Origin: an uncultured Lachnospiraceae bacterium
Lineage (GTDB): Bacteria; Bacillota_A; Clostridia; Lachnospirales; Lachnospiraceae
DNA length: 10,197 nt
Assembly (NCBI GenBank): GCA_902787595.1
Contig: CADAHD010000181.1
Coordinates: forward strand, 1-10,197
Direction of reading: 5' to 3'
The notes beneath the pieces were generated by a model. It made no database searches, was not told where the DNA came from, and worked only from the letters and a program-made list of their open reading frames with translations. This document shows positions 6,413-10,197 of this stretch, piece after piece; positions within the stretch are counted from its first letter, which is position 1; each line of letters starts with the position of its first letter. The position numbers and the translations under genes were made by a program.

Positions 6413-7653
6413 CACAATTCCCCCTCGAACAATGCTGCAGGCTCCCAGCCTTCGATAAGTCTGGAACATATCAAGCGGTTAACGCCGCCTTCTATATAAC
6501 TTACGATCATGCTGTCTTCCATGATATAGAAAGAAGTGACATTATACAGATCCTTCTCTTCTTCCTTTCTGCTTTGCATATCTCTGCACACCAGCTGTCT
6601 GTCACGGCTGCGGTCTATGTACCATAAAGACCCGTCGCGCTCTACAGGCAGGGAATACAGGCCCTTCATCTTTACCATTTTATTGTTCAGCATGCTGAGA
6701 GATATGGTTACATCGCTTTCCGGATCGATAAGACCATAACCTTCATCATAGATCACATAGCCCAGCTTATCGCCTATAAAACCTATCGCTCCGTAATTGC
6801 CATATTCCGTCAGATGAAAACCTGTCTCACCGTCTGCATCCGCGCGGCAGATAACTCTGTCTGCGCCGGCTGCCCTGCCCTCATCATCGGTAATGTAAAA
6901 CAGTGAGTTTTCAGAAACAGCATAATCTATGCACTTATCATCGCACACACATTTTTCCTTGTCTGCAATGGGGTCATAGCAATAGAGACGCTCGTCATTA
7001 TTCCTTATATAGTAAAGCCTGCCTTTATCCGCAGTCATGGAATTCAGGCTGCCTTCAATATGATATTCAAACGAAGAACCGTTTGTTAAACAGCTGTATA
7101 ATCCTGCCTTATATTCACCATATACCGTGGGATTTATGAAATAGAGTCTTCCTTTGATGAGCACCAGCTCAGAAGCCGGGATAACACTTACAGGCGTCCT
7201 TGAACGGTCTGCCTTGGATACTGAATAGATCAAACCTTCTTTTGATGGATCGGCTATATAAAAATACTTTTCGTCCTCCGCCGCAATACTGCCGCTGCCG
7301 GCAAATTCACGCGAATTACCGTAAGCTACCTGCATAGTCTCATATACGGCAGGTGCGCTCTCCTCCTGAGGGAGTGTAAGATCCAGGGTGTCGGGAGTAT
7401 ACTGTTTATACCATGGTATTCCCTTATACCCGGTATCTATGGTTTCGGTATTAAGATAAATATAAGCCGAAACAGCCATCAAAAGAAAAGCCAGCAGGTA
7501 TAAAAACCTTCCCGCTTTCCTCTTGAAAGCATCTTTCCTTTCTCTTTGCTTATCTTCTTCGGATAATACCGGCGCAGCAAGCGCCTGTTTCTGCTTTTGT
7601 TTTTGCTTCTGTATCTGCTTTTGTCTCTGCTTCTGCTTTTGTTTCTGTTTCAT
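6412..7653 (-). CDS. Membrane-anchored beta-propeller protein (DUF5050-like) with Lys-Gln repeat
   Basis: 413-residue protein. Residues 2-23 alternate Lys and Gln almost perfectly (exceptions R10, I14), a strongly basic cytoplasmic tail. Residues 24-48 are charged (KQRERKDAFKRK). Residues 49-67 form one membrane span. Outside the membrane are about seven short beta units with a G-x-L-Y-Y-I pattern at roughly 128, 168, 211, 249, 295, 341 and 380, for example KGRLYYIRNNDERLYCYDP. These resemble DUF5050-type propellers found in Clostridia. Such domains usually bind ligands or partners and carry no catalytic signature here. The start is ATG 7653 with AGGA (7660-7663) 6 nt upstream. It is the first gene of the cluster and overlaps the TPR gene by one base (TGATG). 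A tail that could touch nucleic acid or acidic phospholipid is possible but untested. Family assignment rests on pattern recognition only. Confidence 0.83.
   Translation of the reverse strand: MKQKQKQKQRQKQIQKQKQKQKQALAAPVLSEEDKQRERKDAFKRKAGRFLYLLAFLLMAVSAYIYLNTETIDTGYKGIPWYKQYTPDTLDLTLPQEESAPAVYETMQVAYGNSREFAGSGSIAAEDEKYFYIADPSKEGLIYSVSKADRSRTPVSVIPASELVLIKGRLYFINPTVYGEYKAGLYSCLTNGSSFEYHIEGSLNSMTADKGRLYYIRNNDERLYCYDPIADKEKCVCDDKCIDYAVSENSLFYITDDEGRAAGADRVICRADADGETGFHLTEYGNYGAIGFIGDKLGYVIYDEGYGLIDPESDVTISLSMLNNKMVKMKGLYSLPVERDGSLWYIDRSRDRQLVCRDMQSRKEEEKDLYNVTSFYIMEDSMIVSYIEGGVNRLICSRLIEGWEPAALFEGEL
6420..6426 (-). promoter_or_regulatory. Ribosome binding site deciding the TPR protein start
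   Basis: GAGGGGG on the minus strand is 7 nt from ATG 6412 and lies inside the last codons of the propeller gene. It rules in the TGATG-coupled start rather than the upstream in-frame start at 6469. Confidence 0.75.
7585..7650 (-). repeat. Hexanucleotide (AARCAR) repeat coding poly(Lys-Gln)
   Basis: Eleven consecutive 6-nt units of lysine codon plus glutamine codon, with two altered units (R10, I14). The third-base mixture of A and G means the tract is not a pure microsatellite. Gain or loss of units would keep the frame. Confidence 0.85.
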
Positions 7654-7715
7654 AACAAATCCTGAATTAAACGCTTGTTCTTATCATTCGCTGATCGTCT
7701 TTTTACACGGGCGAC

Positions 7716-7744
7716 ATTTTAACACATCTTACCGCTATATGCAA
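7716..7744 (-). promoter_or_regulatory. Promoter of the four-gene cluster
   Basis: TTGCAT (7739-7744) and TAAAAT (7716-7721) on the minus strand are 17 bp apart, about 63 bp before the propeller start codon. The -35 hexamer is identical to that of the left LRR gene. The promoter begins directly at the foot of the upstream hairpin. Between 7654 and 7715 I see only a short leader with no recognisable riboswitch. Confidence 0.6.
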
Positions 7745-7775
7745 ATAAGCCGGCGTCCATATGGCGCCGGCTTAT
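7745..7775 (-). terminator. Hairpin after the DUF285 repeat gene, probable terminator
   Basis: ATAAGCCGGCG (7745-7755) and CGCCGGCTTAT (7765-7775) pair perfectly over 11 bp around TCCATATGG, which can itself fold. The hairpin lies 24 nt past the stop at 7800. The following minus-strand sequence TTATTTGCAT is only moderately T-rich, so termination may be incomplete, or the hairpin may act from either side. Confidence 0.7.
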
Positions 7776-7799
7776 CCAGACAATGTCCTGTATACGTTC

Positions 7800-9902
7800 T
7801 TATTGTTTTTCCTTCACATTTACCGTGATCTTTATTTTCTTTCCGTTGATCGTGGTTGTGAGAGTTGCTTTACCGGCTTTGCGCGCGATAAGATTGCCGT
7901 ACTCATCGATAATGGCAACTTCGGGCTTGTTGCTCTTGTAGATGACAGCCTGATCGACATAAGCATATTCGATCTTTCTGACATCCCCCACGGTCATATC
8001 AGCAGAGTATTGATTCTTTTTCTTTCCGGCCGTGATACCGTCAGTCTTTATTGTGAAGTCCTCGACATATACCGGAATATCGCATGCTCTGCCATCTGTA
8101 GAAACTCTGAGTGTAGCTCGTCCGCCCTTAAGGCCCTTTATCTTTCCGTTCTTTAATATCTCGATCACCTCGTGATCATCTGTCGTCCATTCAGCTTTTT
8201 TGCCGCCGGCAGCAGCTGCTGTCTTTTTGTCGTTAACATTGATATGCAAACTCCTGGGCGTATTGGTTAAGGGTTTCAGCTTTTTATCATCGGCTTTCAC
8301 CTTACCGACAACCTTAAATCTGTAGCCCGTACCGTTGATATATGCAGTTATCACAGCCGTACCTTTACCCTGTATCTCCATTTCCCCTTCATCATTAAAA
8401 ACTGCTACATCCGGTTTATTACTGTACCAGAGTACCTGCAGATTTTCATCATCATATTCAAAGCCAAAAGGATCCTTAAAGGGATATCTATAATTGTTTA
8501 AGTCATTTCTGGTCTGGGTAAATGATTTCTTCTTCCATGTAGGCTGGCTGATATGAACGGTTATGGTCTGCTCACCCTTTTTGAGCGTAACCGTATCGGA
8601 TACCTTCTTTGCTTTTACCGCGCCCTTCTTGCTAACGGAAAGGACTTTCTTATCACTGCTCTCCCAGCCGGCTTCCAGCGCAAATTTCTGTCCTTTTACC
8701 AGATAAATATCTTTAGTGTTCTCATCGATAAAAGGCTGGGGATCGAGCGGAGACTGTTCGATCTCTACAACCGGCTCCTTTATCCCTTCAGTATATTCAT
8801 AAGTAATCTCCACACCCTCAGGCACTATATTCTCAAGCGCATCCCATTCAGTTTTTGTACCTGCATATTGTATCTTCTTAACTCCGGAATTGCCCCAGTC
8901 ATATTTCTTAGCCCATCTTAGCGGGAGGTCCACGGTCTTAGCACTGTTTAAAAATGTATACCAGACTCTGTCGTTGTATTCATCTTTCATAGTGCATGCA
9001 TCGTTGACGGTAAAATTCCTGATATCTATCTCTGCAAGAGATGTACAGTCTGCAAACATTGCGATCATACTGTCTACAACAGCCGTATCAAAACTGCTTA
9101 TATCAAGCTTGGAAAGTTTGGCGCATCCCGAGAACATATACGACATATCCTTAACCTTTGCCGTTCTGAAATTGGAGAGGTCAAGTTCGCTGAGATTCTC
9201 ACAGCCCCAGAACATTCCGGACATATTAGTTACATTTTTAGTCTTAAATCCGCTGACATCAAGAGCGGTAACATTTGAAAGACTTCCGAACATCCCTGCC
9301 ATATTCGTAACCTTAGATGTCTTAAAACCGCTCACATCCAGTTCCTTAAGGCTTGCACACCCCACGAACATGTCGCCCATATCAGTTACCTTTGTCGTAT
9401 CAAAGCCGCTCACATCAAGCTTTTCAAGGCTTTTGCAGCTCCTGAACATGCTGTTCATATCTGTTGCTTTTGAAGTATCAAAATGGCTTACATCGATTTC
9501 TTTAAGCTTGTAACAATTTGCAAACATTCCATCGCCATTCTCCTTGAATGTAGTCACATTGGAGGTATCAAAGCCGCTCACATCAAGCTGTTCAAGCTCT
9601 ATACAGCCTGTAAACATACCGCCCATATCTGTTACATTTGAAGTGTCAAAACCGCTTACATCAAGCTCTTTGATTGCAGACAGATACGAGAACATATGCC
9701 GCATGTTCTTAACCTTTGAAGTATTAAAGCCACTCACATCAAGCTCTTCAAGCCTGCTGCAGGAATCAAACATTTCCGACATATCCTCTACATTCGATGT
9801 ATCAAATCCACTCACATCAAGTTTCTTAAGGCTGCCACAACTGCTCCAGACCGTAACAGGAATAGAACATTCTGAACATTGATGTACATTTTGAAGTGTC
9901 AA
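7800..9902 (-). CDS. DUF285-repeat/Big_2 surface protein, 3' part after a frame break
   Basis: C-terminal portion of a BspA-like surface protein, 700 codons if read from the TTG at 9902. That TTG is almost certainly not a real start: no ribosome binding site, no signal peptide, and it lies inside a repeat. Residues 28-300 are tandem 26-residue DUF285-type repeats (LDVSGFDTSNVTDMxxMFxxC). Residues 338-360 carry an IQYAGTKTEWDAL motif common at the end of BspA-like repeat regions. Residues 399-452, about 488-535, 553-614 and 633-698 look like bacterial Ig-like (Big_2) modules, with WYSNKPDVAVFNDEGE and YKSNKPEVAIIDEYGN as landmarks. The protein ends without LPXTG or a membrane anchor. It continues the frame-broken fragment ending at 9826. 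If the break is real, this part is probably not made, or only by internal initiation. Confidence 0.82.
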   Translation of the reverse strand: MTLQNVHQCSECSIPVTVWSSCGSLKKLDVSGFDTSNVEDMSEMFDSCSRLEELDVSGFNTSKVKNMRHMFSYLSAIKELDVSGFDTSNVTDMGGMFTGCIELEQLDVSGFDTSNVTTFKENGDGMFANCYKLKEIDVSHFDTSKATDMNSMFRSCKSLEKLDVSGFDTTKVTDMGDMFVGCASLKELDVSGFKTSKVTNMAGMFGSLSNVTALDVSGFKTKNVTNMSGMFWGCENLSELDLSNFRTAKVKDMSYMFSGCAKLSKLDISSFDTAVVDSMIAMFADCTSLAEIDIRNFTVNDACTMKDEYNDRVWYTFLNSAKTVDLPLRWAKKYDWGNSGVKKIQYAGTKTEWDALENIVPEGVEITYEYTEGIKEPVVEIEQSPLDPQPFIDENTKDIYLVKGQKFALEAGWESSDKKVLSVSKKGAVKAKKVSDTVTLKKGEQTITVHISQPTWKKKSFTQTRNDLNNYRYPFKDPFGFEYDDENLQVLWYSNKPDVAVFNDEGEMEIQGKGTAVITAYINGTGYRFKVVGKVKADDKKLKPLTNTPRSLHINVNDKKTAAAAGGKKAEWTTDDHEVIEILKNGKIKGLKGGRATLRVSTDGRACDIPVYVEDFTIKTDGITAGKKKNQYSADMTVGDVRKIEYAYVDQAVIYKSNKPEVAIIDEYGNLIARKAGKATLTTTINGKKIKITVNVKEKQ

Positions 9903-10197
9903 AACCGCTTACATCAAGTTCTTTAAGCAATGGACAATACAGGAACATACCGTCCATACGTGTAGCATTTGAAGTATCAAAACCACTCACATCCAATGTC
10001 TCAAGACTCTCGCAGCCCCAGAACATGGAGCTCAGTTCCTCTGCTTTGGAAGTATCCAGACCGCTGATATTCAGATACGTAAGAGAACGGCATTCGCGGA
10101 ACATTCCCCACATATCCGTGACATCCGAAGTATCCAGGCCGCTGACATCAATAGCCTTGATATTCTTCATATCCTCAAACAGACCGCTGCAGAATCC
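9030..10197 (-). repeat. 78-bp tandem coding repeat array (DUF285 type)
   Basis: At least 14 units of 78 bp encode 26 residues each. Two units replace the Cys of MFxxC with Leu (MFSYLSAIKE, MFGSLSNVTA), and one unit has a 4-residue insertion (VTTFKENGDGMF). The last unit toward the C-terminus is degenerate (IDIRNFTVNDACTM). The array continues past the right edge. Confidence 0.85.
9826..10197 (-). CDS. DUF285-repeat surface protein, 5' part, partial, truncated by frame break
   Basis: Enters from the right edge already in repeats (GFCSGLFEDMKNIKAIDVSG), so the true start and any signal peptide are outside the window. It covers four 26-residue DUF285-type units with LDVSGFDTS and MFxxC landmarks at an exact 78-bp spacing (10142, 10064, 9986, 9908). 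It then runs into LWQP and a TAA stop (9826-9828), where the repeat should have continued with DVSGFDTS. The same repeat family resumes immediately in the +1 frame, so this and the 7800-9902 segment are two pieces of one gene. Confidence 0.8.
   Translation of the reverse strand, partial: GFCSGLFEDMKNIKAIDVSGLDTSDVTDMWGMFRECRSLTYLNISGLDTSKAEELSSMFWGCESLETLDVSGFDTSNATRMDGMFLYCPLLKELDVSGFDTSKCTSMFRMFYSCYGLEQLWQP

Larger units (their letters stand above)
7800..10197 (-). pseudogene. Whole DUF285/Big_2 surface protein gene, interrupted by an out-of-phase deletion
   Basis: The two fragments together make one repeat-plus-Ig surface protein. Corresponding repeat landmarks on either side of the break are 97 bp apart (9908 and 9811), although the period elsewhere is 78 bp, leaving 19 surplus bases. 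A single-base error would not restore the repeat phase. A loss of 59 bp between two repeats (78 minus 19) would explain both the frame change and the phase. The gene extends beyond the right edge. It could also be a phase-variable allele or an assembly error in a repeat. Confidence 0.65.

Noticed and set aside
7654..7715. Riboswitch in the leader of the cassette, suggested by the methyltransferase
   Set aside because: The leader is only about 55 nt and shows no SAM-riboswitch-like helices or terminator.
9820..9840. Programmed +1 frameshift at CCT-TAA-G in the DUF285 gene
   Set aside because: Shifting there does restore the frame, but it leaves six extra residues inside a strictly periodic repeat. 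The SD-like GGAG is also too far upstream to resemble the prfB arrangement.
8890..9882. Two long plus-strand open frames opposite the DUF285 repeats
   Set aside because: They are antisense shadows of the 78-bp repeats, sharing their period. They lack ribosome binding sites and any recognisable fold.
9030..10197. CRISPR-like direct repeats
   Set aside because: Units are contiguous 78-bp coding repeats with no unique spacers, and they encode a known repeat protein type.

Overview
The window looks like low-to-mid GC Firmicutes DNA, most likely from a gut or rumen Lachnospiraceae (inference). The reasons are two BspA-like repeat surface proteins, Big_2-type Ig domains, a DUF5050-like beta-propeller, purine-rich Shine-Dalgarno sites, and promoters close to TTGnnn-17-TAnAAT. 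No RNA gene, transposase, integrase or CRISPR array was seen.

Layout from left to right. Positions 1-1370 (minus) hold the N-terminal 456 codons of a secreted BspA/LRR_5-type protein that runs off the left edge. Positions 1371-1610 are a divergent promoter region, with a hairpin-like inverted repeat inside the core promoter of the LRR gene. Positions 1611-2546 (plus) encode an unrecognised zinc-ribbon protein with three membrane segments. Convergent to it is a compact minus-strand cluster read from 7653 down to 2626. Its four genes are a membrane-anchored beta-propeller protein with a Lys-Gln repeat N-terminus, a membrane-anchored TPR protein with a MORN-like stretch, an XRE-type DNA-binding domain fused to a class I SAM-dependent methyltransferase, and a serine hydrolase of the class C beta-lactamase/PBP fold. 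The genes overlap or sit 14-17 nt apart, so they are probably one operon from a promoter at 7716-7744. A strong inverted repeat (7745-7775) separates it from the next gene.

Positions 7800-10197 (minus) encode a second surface protein, with 26-residue DUF285-type repeats followed by Ig-like domains. Its frame is broken near 9826-9902. The repeat phase is also off by 19 nt there, which points to an out-of-phase deletion between repeats rather than a single-base error. The gene enters from the right edge and is probably a pseudogene or a phase-off allele in this genome.

Two surface proteins of different repeat classes therefore bracket a cassette. The cassette encodes two proteins predicted to sit outside the membrane (propeller and TPR/MORN-like) and two predicted cytoplasmic proteins (XRE-methyltransferase and serine hydrolase). 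The cassette and the broken repeat gene are the most interesting parts. A joint function for the cassette is inference only.
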